Assembly: GCA_018266055.1 (NCBI GenBank)
Contig: JAFDYT010000020.1
Span: 1 to 63,232 of the forward strand
DNA from: Bacteroidota bacterium
Lineage (GTDB): Bacteria > Bacteroidota > Bacteroidia > Cytophagales > Cyclobacteriaceae
Reading direction: 5' to 3'
Length of the DNA: 63,232 bases
Positions 16,521-25,698 of the stretch are shown here, piece after piece (position 1 is the first letter of the stretch; each line of letters starts with the position of its first letter). The notes beneath the pieces are model-generated. The model was not told the origin of the DNA. It searched no databases and saw only the letters and a program-made list of their open reading frames with translations. The translations under genes were made by a program, and so were the position numbers.

Positions 16521-17903
16521 TCATTCAGCAGATAGGCCAGAGCTGGGCGGCAAGGTCACTTCTGCCGTCACGCCGCCGTATTCATTTCGGGTAAGGTAAA
16601 GCGCACCCTCGTGCAAGGTGAGAATGCGTTGCGTAAGCGAAAGGCCAAGGCCGAAACCTTCGAAGCCTGTCGCATTTTTGCCACGTGAAAAAGGTTCGGT
16701 AAGCGGATGCCAGTCTTCGCTAGCCATGCCGATACCGCGGTCGATGATTTTAATTTTTATTTGTCCGTGCTGATCGGTTTCCAGTTTGATTTCAATTTTC
16801 TGTTGCCGTGAATATTTAGAGGCGTTATCAATCAGGTTGATGAGCGCCGTGCGCAGCAGGTGCGCGTTGCCATTCACCTCCAGGTACACTTCATTGGAAA
16901 GCATCACAGGGATGTCAAACAAGAATTCCTGATCGGGAATTTTCAATTTAAAAAAGCTGATCGCGTCGAGCAGCACGTCGACTACGTTGAGCTGGCTCTT
17001 TTCAAGCGTGGTATTGACGGACTCAATTTTTGCCAGTTGCAATAATCCGTTGACCAATCCTGTTGCTTTTTGAATTTCTTTTCGTGCCGCAGAAAGGCTT
17101 TCCCGCAAAGCTGCCTCGTCTTTGTCGTAGGTAAGTGACGTTTCGAGAATGCCGTGCACCGCGGCGAGCGGCGTGCGCAACTCGTGCGACGCATACGAGA
17201 TAAACGATCGCTGCGACTCGGCCAGCGCCTGAATCTTGTCGAGCACTTTGTTGAATGAAGAAGCTACAATCCCGATCTCGTCGTTGGGGTTGGTATAGCT
17301 TAACCTGAAATCAAGTTCGTGTCCCTGCACAGACTCCGACTGCCGCACCAGATCTTTCATTGGCCGGAAGGCATTGGCTGAAAGTATATAAGCCGACAAC
17401 CCAATCACCACCAGAAAAAATAGATTGCCTACCACCAGAATGGAAATCAGGTTTCGGAGTTCTATAAAACCATTTTTATTGTATGCGGTGATGACGATGA
17501 TGCACTTCTTATCACCCTGATTAAACACAAAAGCATACCCCTCCTTATACCCTTCTTTTAATTCTTGCTGGTAATTGAATTCATACTCCTGGTTCTTCCT
17601 TACTTTATTAAAGAAGGCTGCATTGAAGTCGACATCGTGGAGATCGTTGATGGCAAAAATCAGTTTGTTGTTTTCGTCAAACACATATTCCGATTGCTCG
17701 GGAATACTGGTGATAATCCGCTCAGCGATTTTATCGTGCAGGTTATAAATCTCTTTGGTGTCCTGAGCCTTCTTGCGAATGCGGTCCATGAACGATGCCC
17801 TTCTCGAATTGGCCGACGCCAGGTAGATGTACACCGAAAACAAACACAACAGCAAACCCGACAGCGAGATAAACCACACGATGATTTTATGACGGATCAG
17901 CAT
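16521..17903 (-). CDS. Sensor histidine kinase, 460 aa
   Basis: This is a membrane two-component kinase. TM1 is at residues about 7-29, a periplasmic sensor region at 30-150, TM2 at 152-175 and HAMP at 176-228. The dimerisation/phosphoacceptor box FISYASHELRTPLAA has H240, and the HATPase domain carries N (LINLIDNASKY), IDRGIGM and GLGLSLTQRI motifs. Its start is 3 bp after the response regulator stop codon, so the pair is co-transcribed. It sits between the regulator and the efflux operon and presumably senses an envelope or efflux-substrate signal. Confidence 0.92.
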   Translation of the reverse strand: MLIRHKIIVWFISLSGLLLCLFSVYIYLASANSRRASFMDRIRKKAQDTKEIYNLHDKIAERIITSIPEQSEYVFDENNKLIFAINDLHDVDFNAAFFNKVRKNQEYEFNYQQELKEGYKEGYAFVFNQGDKKCIIVITAYNKNGFIELRNLISILVVGNLFFLVVIGLSAYILSANAFRPMKDLVRQSESVQGHELDFRLSYTNPNDEIGIVASSFNKVLDKIQALAESQRSFISYASHELRTPLAAVHGILETSLTYDKDEAALRESLSAARKEIQKATGLVNGLLQLAKIESVNTTLEKSQLNVVDVLLDAISFFKLKIPDQEFLFDIPVMLSNEVYLEVNGNAHLLRTALINLIDNASKYSRQQKIEIKLETDQHGQIKIKIIDRGIGMASEDWHPLTEPFSRGKNATGFEGFGLGLSLTQRILTLHEGALYLTRNEYGGVTAEVTLPPSSGLSAE

Positions 17904-17906
17904 AGC

Positions 17907-18584
17907 TTAGTTTTCGCGAAGGGTATAGCCCATGCCTACCACCGTGTGCAACAGCTTTACCTCATGGCCTTTGTCGATCTTTTTGCGGAGATAATTAATA
18001 TACACGTCAATGACGTTGGTGGACGTATCAAAATTCAAATCCCACACCTTCTCGGCAATGTCCACACGACTTACCACACGGCCTTTGTTGATCATCAGGT
18101 ATTCAAGCAACGAAAATTCACGCGCGGTGAGTTCAATCCGCTTGCCGGCGCGAGTCACTATCTTGCCATGCGTTTCCATTTCGAGGTCACCCACAATGAG
18201 TTTCTTTTCGGTAAGTCCTTTCGTGCCTGAGCGGCGGATCAGCGCTTTCACCCGAAGCAAGAGTTCCTGAAATTCAAACGGCTTGACCAGGTAATCGTCG
18301 GCACCGGATTCAAATCCTGTAATCTTATCATCAAGACCATCGAGCGCGGTAAGGAAAATGACAGGCACAAAGGGCCGGTCTTTTTTGAATTGCTCACACA
18401 GCTGAAAGCCATTGATGCCGGGAACGTTGATATCGAGGATGACGAGGTCGTATAGTTTTTTGTCGAAGAAATTTTTGCCCAGCACACCGTCGTAGGCTAC
18501 GTCAAGCAAATAGCCTTCGCTTTCGAATCCTTTCTTTATAAAATTCGAAACGCTTAGTTCGTCTTCTACCAAAAGTAAATTCAT
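17907..18584 (-). CDS. OmpR/PhoB-family response regulator, 225 aa
   Basis: The receiver domain occupies residues 1-115 with acidic pocket E7-D8, phosphoacceptor D51 (VILDINVPG), T79 and K101 (LVKPFEF). A winged-helix DNA-binding domain covers about 130-223, with the usual LTAREFSLLEYLMINKGRVVSR and NVIDVYINYLRKKID segments. It is the first gene of the regulator-kinase operon. A -7 box (TACCTTTG, 18607-18614) and a triple 11-bp operator lie upstream, which predicts autoregulation. The same operator is found before the TolC/RND operon and the FtsX permease. Confidence 0.93.
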   Translation of the reverse strand: MNLLLVEDELSVSNFIKKGFESEGYLLDVAYDGVLGKNFFDKKLYDLVILDINVPGINGFQLCEQFKKDRPFVPVIFLTALDGLDDKITGFESGADDYLVKPFEFQELLLRVKALIRRSGTKGLTEKKLIVGDLEMETHGKIVTRAGKRIELTAREFSLLEYLMINKGRVVSRVDIAEKVWDLNFDTSTNVIDVYINYLRKKIDKGHEVKLLHTVVGMGYTLREN

Positions 18585-18606
18585 GGTATCGCCATATCAA
18601 CCGCTA

Positions 18607-18614
18607 CAAAGGTA
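18607..18614 (-). promoter_or_regulatory. Predicted -7 box (TACCTTTG) of the response regulator gene
   Basis: Minus-strand TACCTTTG fits TAnnTTTG and lies 22 bp upstream of the start codon at 18584. The surrounding 18601-18690 is similar over about 85 bp to 21131-21220 upstream of the FtsX permease, where the equivalent box is TATCTTTA. Confidence 0.6.
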
Positions 18615-18656
18615 CAATGAAACCGCTTGGTTTGGCGCATAGAAAGTGAAGGAAGG

Positions 18657-18685
18657 ATTAGAGCCGGATTAGAAGGAGATTAGAA
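18657..18685 (-). promoter_or_regulatory. Triple 11-bp-period operator before the response regulator
   Basis: Plus-strand 7-mers attagag, attagaa and attagaa start at 18657, 18668 and 18679, an exact 11-bp period. The near edge is 42 bp upstream of the -7 box, a usual position for an OmpR-family activator. Predicted to be bound by the regulator encoded immediately downstream. Confidence 0.7.
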
Positions 18686-18730
18686 CAATCCGATTTGTCT
18701 ATCTCTATCCGGAACTTGAGGCCATTTCAA

Positions 18731-21028
18731 TTACTCGTTTCTGATCTCGTCCACGGGTTTAGTCATCGTAGCCTTTACTGTTTGCAAACTAAGTGTCACA
18801 AACGCAATGGCTGTCACCATGAGACCCGCGATGCAGAAAATCCAGGCATTGATTTCAATTTTGTTTACGAAGCGCGTAAGCCATTGATTCATTAGATAGT
18901 ACCCTACCGGCGCAGCAATCATAAAGGCAAGAGCGATACGCTTTGTAAAAGTCCATGTCAATAAGTTCAATATGTCGAGCGGGGCAGCACCTAGCACCTT
19001 CCGAATACCCATTTCTTTTGTCCGGCTTTGAATCACTGCCCAAGACAAGGCAAATAAACCAAAGCAAGACAAAACCATACTGATCACCGAAAACGTAATG
19101 ACGATTTTATAGAAGAACGTATCCTCCTTATACTTTTTCATCAATTCTTCTTGAAGCAGGCGATAACTAAAGAGGTAATCAGGAAATACACTTCTCCACT
19201 CGGCTTCAATTTGCGGAAGAATTTTAGCCATATTGCTTCCTCTATAGTCAATCAATAACGATCGACCTCCTTTTTGAAAGGAGATGATCACAGGAGGAAT
19301 TTCCTGTTTGAATGAACCACATGTAAAATCTTTTACTACGCCTGCAATTATATCTTTTGTTCCGGGAATTTTTTCGCCGATAGCTTTTCCCAAATTAAAC
19401 TGCCGGACTAATGTTTGATTAACTAATTTTCCATTGTTCGTTTCCGAAGGCAGCTCACCTTCAATTAGCGTCAAATTCAACGTCTTAAGATAATCCGCAT
19501 CGCCGCCAAACAAATACGGTGTATAGAATCGATCGTTGTCAAGGTCATAGCGGGCAATCATGTTTCCGAAGATAGGGTTACCATTGCCAACACTGGCATT
19601 TTTCACTTCGGGCAATTGCATGATTTTTTGTTTCAACACTGTAAGGTTTTGTAAATACTTTTTATCAGGTGCGTTTAGCTGAATGATGTGACGATTAAAT
19701 CCAAGTGGGGCATTCTCAATATGGTTCATCTGTTGAACTATGGTCACCGCACAAACAACAAGAGTAATAGAAATTACAAACTGTACTGTAAAGAGAAGCC
19801 TGCTAAATCTAATCTTAGCAGAATCTTTAGCCATCAAATTAATTGGTTTCATTCTCCATTGCTTCAACATGGAAAGCACTACTACTAATGCCCCGATGAG
19901 AAACAAGACAATAAATAATAAGGCCATAACCTTTGCATTTAATAAATACTCAGTCGACAAGTTGGTTTCAAAAACAGTATTAAATATTGGTATGAAGTAG
20001 AATGTAAGAATCAACGAAAGTAAGAACCCTGTAAAAACATAAACGCCAGCTTCTGTTAACGAAAAGCTGAACAAACTTCCCCGGGTAACACCTAACGTCT
20101 TCTTGATGCCAATTTCTTTCCTTCTGTTTTGCCAGGAAAGCAAGAATAGGTTAATAAAATTAAAGCTCGCTATAAAGAGCACCAAGGCACAAACGACATA
20201 CCCCACTTTCAATAGCATTGGGTTTCTGGTTTTTATATAACTCATCTTGTTGTCGGTGCTGAAATAAGATTCAGTCACGGGGTTAAAAAAGTACTTCATC
20301 TTCCCTAACCCCATGAGTCCGGGGCGTTTAGGGTCTTCATTAATTTTTGCTGACAGCGGCTCACGAGCATTCGCATTTGACAGCAAGGCATACGTGGCTC
20401 CGCCATTAAATTTACCGCTGAACGTGAAGTGATGGACTATGGCGTCAAAATCTAAGTGGCTGTTCTCAATGGGCTTGTCCACCACAGCAGAAATAGTTAA
20501 CACTCTCGTGGTATCAAGTGTGGAGACTGTAACCAGATTACCCACCACCTCCGTAGTACCAAACAGCATCAAAGCTTTGTCTTTTGTAAAAATGATTTTA
20601 TCGGAACCAAGGCATTTATCCCTTCTCCCATGCAATAAAGGAAAGTCAAACATGGTGAAGAAGGAGCTGTCCACAGACAACACTTTAAAATCATCGTATT
20701 TATTGCCCGATTCTTCGATAGTGATTCCGTTCAGATCAGAAATCTGACATACGTTTTTAACTTCTGCATAGTTCGACGTCAGGTAATCAAAAAAGTAATT
20801 AGGTACGTACGCAATCAGTCCATTCCCTCCAAAAGGATCGTCACTAAAAACCTGAAATATCCTTTCTCTCTTTGTGTGAAAAGTATCTGTGTTGTTTTCA
20901 AAAACGAGAAAGGAAATAAGGATATTGGTGCATACAAAACCTACGGTCAAGCTTAGCAAAATAATGGACGTATATATTCTCCTTGTCCATAAGCTTCTCA
21001 GAATGAGTTTCAGGTTGTGCTTTATCAT
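18731..21028 (-). CDS. FtsX/MacB-like ABC transporter permease, 765 aa
   Basis: This inner-membrane permease has two FtsX-type units. TM1 lies near residues 17-40, then a periplasmic core, a first FtsX block at about 275-400 (LFLLSWQNRRKEIGIKKTLG), a second periplasmic core, and a second FtsX block near 650-760 (SWAVIQSRTKEMGIRKVLGA). The repeated ..KE(I/M)GI(K/R)K.LG motif is the family hallmark. No ATPase is encoded next to it, so it must borrow one from elsewhere. Its upstream region duplicates the promoter/operator of the adjacent response regulator, so it is a likely member of that regulon. Substrate unknown. Confidence 0.88.
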   Translation of the reverse strand: MIKHNLKLILRSLWTRRIYTSIILLSLTVGFVCTNILISFLVFENNTDTFHTKRERIFQVFSDDPFGGNGLIAYVPNYFFDYLTSNYAEVKNVCQISDLNGITIEESGNKYDDFKVLSVDSSFFTMFDFPLLHGRRDKCLGSDKIIFTKDKALMLFGTTEVVGNLVTVSTLDTTRVLTISAVVDKPIENSHLDFDAIVHHFTFSGKFNGGATYALLSNANAREPLSAKINEDPKRPGLMGLGKMKYFFNPVTESYFSTDNKMSYIKTRNPMLLKVGYVVCALVLFIASFNFINLFLLSWQNRRKEIGIKKTLGVTRGSLFSFSLTEAGVYVFTGFLLSLILTFYFIPIFNTVFETNLSTEYLLNAKVMALLFIVLFLIGALVVVLSMLKQWRMKPINLMAKDSAKIRFSRLLFTVQFVISITLVVCAVTIVQQMNHIENAPLGFNRHIIQLNAPDKKYLQNLTVLKQKIMQLPEVKNASVGNGNPIFGNMIARYDLDNDRFYTPYLFGGDADYLKTLNLTLIEGELPSETNNGKLVNQTLVRQFNLGKAIGEKIPGTKDIIAGVVKDFTCGSFKQEIPPVIISFQKGGRSLLIDYRGSNMAKILPQIEAEWRSVFPDYLFSYRLLQEELMKKYKEDTFFYKIVITFSVISMVLSCFGLFALSWAVIQSRTKEMGIRKVLGAAPLDILNLLTWTFTKRIALAFMIAAPVGYYLMNQWLTRFVNKIEINAWIFCIAGLMVTAIAFVTLSLQTVKATMTKPVDEIRNE

Positions 21029-21135
21029 AAATCCTGTTTTATAAGTTTGTACTGATTGTTTTTTGGTAGCTTCTTCACAATCTCATTGGCCATGAATCTT
21101 CTACCAAGTAAATTCATGGCATCCTCGCATACCTA

Positions 21136-21143
21136 TAAAGATA
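21136..21143 (-). promoter_or_regulatory. Weak -7-like box (TATCTTTA) before the FtsX permease
   Basis: The position relative to the downstream operator (42 bp) is the same as for the TACCTTTG box of the response regulator promoter, and flanking bases (ACAATGAAACC..TTGGTTT on the plus strand) are shared. The last base departs from TAnnTTTG. The start codon is about 107 bp away, implying a long leader. Confidence 0.4.
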
Positions 21144-21184
21144 CAATGAAACCTTTTGGTTTAGTGAAAAGGAAGTGAAGAAGG

Positions 21185-21213
21185 TTTATAGTCGAATCAG
21201 AAGGAGATTAGAG
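21185..21213 (-). promoter_or_regulatory. Triple 11-bp-period operator before the FtsX permease
   Basis: Plus-strand 7-mers tttatag, atcagaa and attagag start at 21185, 21196 and 21207. Period and position match the operator at 18657-18685, but two of three boxes are degenerate, so affinity may be lower. The rest of 21029-21373 holds no gene. Confidence 0.6.
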
Positions 21214-21373
21214 CAGAAGCCTTCTAAAAGAGTTTAACAATCCAGAGTACATCAAAGCATTAGCCTCACTACGAAACGAATTGGTAATGTTTCCTTAACC
21301 ATTCAATAATTCTCCGGAGAAGCAGAGAAAGTACTTTTGGCCAGATAATGCCAAAGAACTTTTAAGGCCTTTT

Positions 21374-22138
21374 ATGAATCTCCGCTCCTGTTTCTCATTG
21401 ATTTTGCTAATACTCCTGATTGCCGGCGTTGGTGTTGGGTGCTCTACGAAAGAAAACGTTAGCCCTTCCTTATGTTACCTCACGGCGGTGCAGTTCGAGT
21501 CAACGCAAATTACGGTGACGTATTCATACAACGACAGCCACAAGCTTATCTCCGCCAAAGAAGTTAACGGAAAGACAAATACTACGCTCACCTCCGAGTA
21601 TGCGTACGACAACAACAACCGGGTAACTTCTATTACTTATAGCAATGGCGAGAAAGATACCTACACTTACGACACGGAGGGAAAGGTGACTTCACGAACT
21701 GTAAGCGACAATACCGGCTATGGACTTATTGAACTATTCACGTACAACGAGTCGAATCAACTCATGCGAAAAGAAAACTATAGTGTAGTTGGTGCCATCA
21801 AAACGCTCGTGCTGACTACCGATTATGAATATTCCAATTCATCTATGCGAAATCCATCACTGGTAACTATAAGTGTGGGTAGCGGCGCTTCATTGACTGC
21901 CGTACAAACGAATGAATACACGTACGACAACAAGAAAACCCCGGAGTCGATGACCACCTTTTCACCGGAAGCCACCACCAACAATGTGTTAGAGATTACC
22001 ACTACGTATATCGGCGAGCCCGCTACAATTGCAACCACAACTTACAGCTACACCTATAACACAAAGGGATATCCTACCCGATGTATTCATACTACAGAAA
22101 GTGGGTCGTACGCGACAAACTTTTTGTATGCTAATTGA
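21374..22138 (+). CDS. Secreted YD/RHS-repeat-like protein, 254 aa
   Basis: The N-terminus is a hydrophobic signal with a weak lipobox-like end (GVGVGC at about residue 23). The body repeats a YD-type pattern: YSYNDSHKLISAKEVNG, YAYDNNNRVTSITYSNG, YTYDTEGKVTSRTV, FTYNESNQL, YTYNTKGYPTRC. YD repeats form beta-sheet shells in RHS toxins and teneurins; here only about six are present with no toxin domain, so it resembles the small single-domain Bacteroidota YD proteins found on the envelope. It stands alone between a divergent permease gene and a convergent hypothetical gene. Role unknown. Confidence 0.78.
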   Translation: MNLRSCFSLILLILLIAGVGVGCSTKENVSPSLCYLTAVQFESTQITVTYSYNDSHKLISAKEVNGKTNTTLTSEYAYDNNNRVTSITYSNGEKDTYTYDTEGKVTSRTVSDNTGYGLIELFTYNESNQLMRKENYSVVGAIKTLVLTTDYEYSNSSMRNPSLVTISVGSGASLTAVQTNEYTYDNKKTPESMTTFSPEATTNNVLEITTTYIGEPATIATTTYSYTYNTKGYPTRCIHTTESGSYATNFLYAN

Positions 22139-22150
22139 GACTGAATGCAG

Positions 22151-22729
22151 CTAAGGATAGTCGAAACCAAAATGATATTCAATTATTCTGTTGTACCTCA
22201 ATTTGTAAATAGCAAAGTAACCAACCTGCCGGTATCTCTTAACTAATTTCGCGTTCCTATCATGAGTTCGGTATTCTATGGTTGTCACCCCGTCTTTCTC
22301 ATAACTTTCTTTCGTCGGCGTACCGATTTTTGAGATCAACTCCTCTCTAAGAGTCCGAAGTTTGATTCCCTTCTCCGTCATAAATTCTTCGTCGGGCAGC
22401 GTTATGCCTTTTGGCTTTACTTCCTTTTGATACACGTATTGAACTTTAAATTCAGAGAAAGCCCACGTTGTATTTCCAGGATGAAAAATTAAACTTAATC
22501 GCTGATTTCCCTTTTTGTTGTAAAAGTCAAGGTGAGAAAATCCCTCCTGACTAAAGTTGGTAAAATAGTCTGCTATCTTAGAAGTGTCTGCTTTTAATTT
22601 CTCTATCACTGATACCGCACTTTCAAGAGAGAATTTATTAACCGTTGTTTCAGCCTTGAATTCCTGTCCATAAGCTGTTGATAAACAAAAGAGCCCAAGT
22701 GAAATGTAAAATATTGTCCGTATCAGAAT
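22151..22729 (-). CDS. Secreted hypothetical protein; start codon unclear (152 aa from GTG, about 192 aa with signal)
   Basis: The first conventional start in frame is GTG at 22609, but the open frame continues upstream to a stop at 22730-22732. The extra 40 codons encode a clear signal peptide (RTIFYISLGLFCLSTAYGQ) and a continuous mature N-terminus. No ATG, GTG or TTG exists in that extension; ATT (22727-22729) or CTG (22724-22726) would be the only plausible initiators. Either a rare start is used or the original ATG has been lost, which would make this a decaying gene. The mature part contains LREELISKIGTPT, loosely like the BamE/OmlA lipoprotein motif. It is the last of three secreted hypotheticals on this strand. 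Function unknown. Confidence 0.6.
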   Translation of the reverse strand: MLIRTIFYISLGLFCLSTAYGQEFKAETTVNKFSLESAVSVIEKLKADTSKIADYFTNFSQEGFSHLDFYNKKGNQRLSLIFHPGNTTWAFSEFKVQYVYQKEVKPKGITLPDEEFMTEKGIKLRTLREELISKIGTPTKESYEKDGVTTIEYRTHDRNAKLVKRYRQVGYFAIYKLRYNRIIEYHFGFDYP

Positions 22730-22782
22730 TTATAGAATTAAAGAATGAACAAGATTAGTGTTGTGAGGTTTATGGCATGTGT

Positions 22783-23664
22783 TCAGCCCGTCCAATTTTC
22801 TAATTTTCCATTGTCTTCCATCCAAATCTCAATATAAATATCCTCACTGATTGGAACTCCTTTGTCTTTGATGATGTCAAACTTTAATTTCTTTAACGAC
22901 TTGAGCATTTTATTCATGCAAAAATCACACTCCTCTTGGTCATGATATTTCTGCTTTTCTTCGTCGGTTAATAACATTCTTACCTTGGAAACATAACCTT
23001 CCTCGTTTATAGTAACTATATATTTTTCCGAGCAATCAAATTCTTCGGAGTTTTTCCACCGTGCTCGTTTTAATTGTTTAAATAGAATAGCGGATATCGT
23101 TTGTTTGTCTCTCCGGTCAATTCCTTTGGGGTCGTCTTCATAATTATGTACCTCTTTTATACCGGTGACTATACCCCTATCAATACGCAGGACTGTCTCA
23201 CGTTCATAGATTGTATAAAACACTCCATCCCATCGCAAAACAGACTTGTCAATTGGGTAGTTTATCACCCCTGAAAACCAATTGATGAATACTTTGTCTT
23301 GTCGGACTGCATCTCCAAAAATCGATTTCATTTTATTTAGTGATTCTAATTGATCCCTGTTTTTGCTTCTGCGCGACCCGCAAGGAATGATGCCTGCAAG
23401 AAACAAGCTGTCACCTTGCACCAAATAAATAGCCTGATATCCACGCCAACAATTCAAAGAAGCACCGTCACGAAACGCCAGACCAAAGAGTCGTTCAGCT
23501 TCAACAGTGTCCAGTTTACTTAAATAAGATTCAAGAAGTAAATTGTAAGTAGGTATTGTGTCACCTTTAATAATAATGTAGTCCGGCATCTGCGGACTTG
23601 CCAGTAGTCCAGAAGACCAAAAGCCTAAGCAAAGGGTAACTATTAGTCTAGTTTTTCTCGTCAT
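22783..23664 (-). CDS. Secreted hypothetical protein, 293 aa
   Basis: I chose the ATG at 23664 because it is followed directly by a signal peptide (MTRKTRLIVTLCLGFWSSG..LAS); a longer frame to 23778 adds 38 residues without signal character. The mature protein opens with PDYIIIKGDTIPTYNLLLESYL, a motif I associate with a family of Bacteroidota secreted hypotheticals, and has a C-terminal region (KYIVTINEEGYVSKVRML) that loosely resembles TonB C-terminal domains. It follows another secreted hypothetical on the same strand. No function can be assigned. Confidence 0.7.
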   Translation of the reverse strand: MTRKTRLIVTLCLGFWSSGLLASPQMPDYIIIKGDTIPTYNLLLESYLSKLDTVEAERLFGLAFRDGASLNCWRGYQAIYLVQGDSLFLAGIIPCGSRRSKNRDQLESLNKMKSIFGDAVRQDKVFINWFSGVINYPIDKSVLRWDGVFYTIYERETVLRIDRGIVTGIKEVHNYEDDPKGIDRRDKQTISAILFKQLKRARWKNSEEFDCSEKYIVTINEEGYVSKVRMLLTDEEKQKYHDQEECDFCMNKMLKSLKKLKFDIIKDKGVPISEDIYIEIWMEDNGKLENWTG

Positions 23665-23774
23665 AAAGATACAAACATCTCTTGCCCATCCTGTCTTCAG
23701 GGTCATCCTAAGTCCGAGGCAAGACTCCGTCGCGAAGAAATTATTGATCAAATTTAAATTGCACATAAACCTTG

Positions 23775-24599
23775 TCACCTGGTGGTTTTAAATTGAACTC
23801 TTATCACATGAGAGGAATTGACGTTAACACCTCGAATTGTAGCGGGTGTCCATTTTGAGTATTTTGTTTCGATTTCTTTTTTCGCCAACATCCATAGTTG
23901 ATCTTTGAAAACAATGTTCTCATCCCTTTGAGAATTAAAGTACAACTGTTCAAAGGTTGCAACATTCCCTTGTTTGTCAACAGTGAATTGTATATCCATA
24001 AATGGTCTATACACAGCGAACAGCTTTCGTCCATTAGAGGTCCATTCATTTCTTTGTTCCTTAACTGGCAACTTCACTTCAACATCAATTCCATCAGGTC
24101 CAATTCTCTTACTTGCAAATTTTGGTTCTTTGTCGCAGTCCCATGAACAAATTGTGTCGTTTAAATGATTAATCAAAAACAAACTATCGGCCTTAACGTG
24201 TTGTGTGATCTTAAAATTCTTACCGAACCTTTCTGTTAATTTCTTGTCCATGTAGTCCTTATAACACCCTTGCGTTTGATTCTGAAAAACAAAATCATCG
24301 CCAAATTCGTAGTCTAACTTTAGTCCATATCTCTTTACAACCTCTTTAAGTTCATTTTCATATCTCAAAGGCCGCCATACAGTCCAAATAACGAAACACA
24401 GGGTGTCTTTAGCTTGTCTTTCAGCTTTTCTAATTCCGCTCGTACATAAAGTATCATTTGCCGGTACGTGTTCGATATATTTAAATCTTTCTATGATGTT
24501 TGTTGTGTCAGATCGAATTTCTCCGATCATAATGTCATAGCTCTGTGCAAATGTTGTGAATGAAATTGTCAGAAGAATTAGTCCGAAGAATACTCTCAT
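23775..24599 (-). CDS. Secreted hypothetical protein with TonB-C-like end, 274 aa
   Basis: The signal peptide MRVFFGLILLTISFTTFAQ is followed by an unrecognised domain. The last 80 residues (MDIQFTVDKQGNVATFEQLYFNSQ ... KYSKWTPATIRGVNV..HVIRVQFK) follow the pattern of TonB C-terminal domains found in many stand-alone Bacteroidota proteins. There is no TonB transmembrane anchor, so it is not an energy transducer as such. It is the first of three secreted genes on the minus strand. Role unknown. Confidence 0.7.
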   Translation of the reverse strand: MRVFFGLILLTISFTTFAQSYDIMIGEIRSDTTNIIERFKYIEHVPANDTLCTSGIRKAERQAKDTLCFVIWTVWRPLRYENELKEVVKRYGLKLDYEFGDDFVFQNQTQGCYKDYMDKKLTERFGKNFKITQHVKADSLFLINHLNDTICSWDCDKEPKFASKRIGPDGIDVEVKLPVKEQRNEWTSNGRKLFAVYRPFMDIQFTVDKQGNVATFEQLYFNSQRDENIVFKDQLWMLAKKEIETKYSKWTPATIRGVNVNSSHVIRVQFKTTR

Positions 24600-24741
24600 A
24601 TTAGGGCCACATCACGTCCTGTTATACGCATCTATTGTAGAAAGATCGAATTACCATCCACCAATTTACCTCTTTACTCCACCCTATCCAACAAAGCTGC
24701 CGCCCTCCGATATCATTACATTTCCTTTGCACGTACGGCAA

Positions 24742-24776
24742 TAAATAAAGACTACCCTTCTAAGGTAGTCTTTTAT
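24742..24776 (-). terminator. Terminator after FN3-like gene 2
   Basis: The stem AAAGACTACC / GGTAGTCTTT with a 7-base loop is flanked by T-rich sequence on both strands. It lies 20 bp past the stop codon of the FN3-like gene at 24796 and mirrors the terminator of its paralog. Confidence 0.75.
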
Positions 24777-24795
24777 TATTGGGTTTACTTTACCG

Positions 24796-25410
24796 TCAGG
24801 CAAGCAGGTACACCGTGCGTACTTCGCTCCACTCGCCGGGTTGATTTTTGATGATCACCCGCCCGCGGAAATGCAGCTGCGTGTTCACCGGCTGGCCTTG
24901 CAGCGTGGCGCTGCTCAGCGTGCCCTGCACTATGGTTTTCCAGTTGGCCGGGTTGGTGATGTCATAACTGATTTGAAACTCGTATGCTGCACCCTTCACT
25001 GCTTTGATCTTCAGTTTTATTTCGCCGGGAACCTTGGTCGCCCACGCATCAAAGTTTTTTATCGTACGCGTCGGTCTGCCTTTCACCAGCATACCGGCGC
25101 TGAGGATCACCGCCTCAGCATTGGCCGGGTTTTGGTTGGCAATCACTTCCACGTAGGTGACCAATTGCTTTACGGCCAGCGCAAACGCCGCCACCTTCAC
25201 CCGCATGTTGGCCGTGGCATCAGGACCTCCTGTTTTGGCCTGGAGGTATGCCGCCTCGGCATTGTTGATGATCGTGGCAAACGTGGGCAGCGTAGGTATA
25301 GGCGAAGGAAAATTTGCATTGCCCGTCATTTTCAAATTGATTTCGCGTCCCAGAGCCAACTGATCGGTATAAGACTTTTTTAACATTCCGGATACTACTA
25401 CATATTTCAT
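24796..25410 (-). CDS. Fibronectin type III-like protein (module 2), 204 aa
   Basis: This is a paralog of the gene at 5019. Shared motifs in order are TGNxNFxSPxPTL, GGPD, YVxxxANxNPAxAEAxxLSAG, YEFQIxxDxTNxxNW, NTxxxFRxRVIxKN and WSxVRxV. The C-terminal half is fibronectin type III-like. I chose the ATG at 25410, giving MKYVVVSGML, because it aligns with the paralog; a frame to 25467 adds 19 unlikely residues. A terminator follows, and a 21-bp minisatellite lies about 290 bp upstream, reproducing in mirror image the layout of module 1. Location (cytoplasmic, or secreted by a non-Sec route) and role unknown. Confidence 0.82.
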   Translation of the reverse strand: MKYVVVSGMLKKSYTDQLALGREINLKMTGNANFPSPIPTLPTFATIINNAEAAYLQAKTGGPDATANMRVKVAAFALAVKQLVTYVEVIANQNPANAEAVILSAGMLVKGRPTRTIKNFDAWATKVPGEIKLKIKAVKGAAYEFQISYDITNPANWKTIVQGTLSSATLQGQPVNTQLHFRGRVIIKNQPGEWSEVRTVYLLA

Positions 25411-25698
25411 AAGGTTATGATTTAGCGGCAGGGCAGCAGTCACGCGATCATGCGTGTATTGTACCATTACCCCGCCAGGGTTAACTATTGATTTAAAAGA
25501 TTTACTAACGACTCACACTTTTTTGTTGGCCATCCTGCCTATTTACTTACCCGGCCGTTGTGCGGATGGCATGCACAACATAGCCTGATACGTCCGGCCA
25601 TCGTGATGGTGTGGCCGGGAAGCGGTTAACCGCTCCACAGCATCGCGGTGGGGCCAGCGCGATTCGTGATGCTCCCCACAAAAGGCTTCACGATGCAC

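Noticed and set aside
17565-18230. 221-codon open frame antisense to the kinase and regulator
   Set aside because: It crosses two clear genes with catalytic motifs intact and has a composition typical of an antisense shadow.
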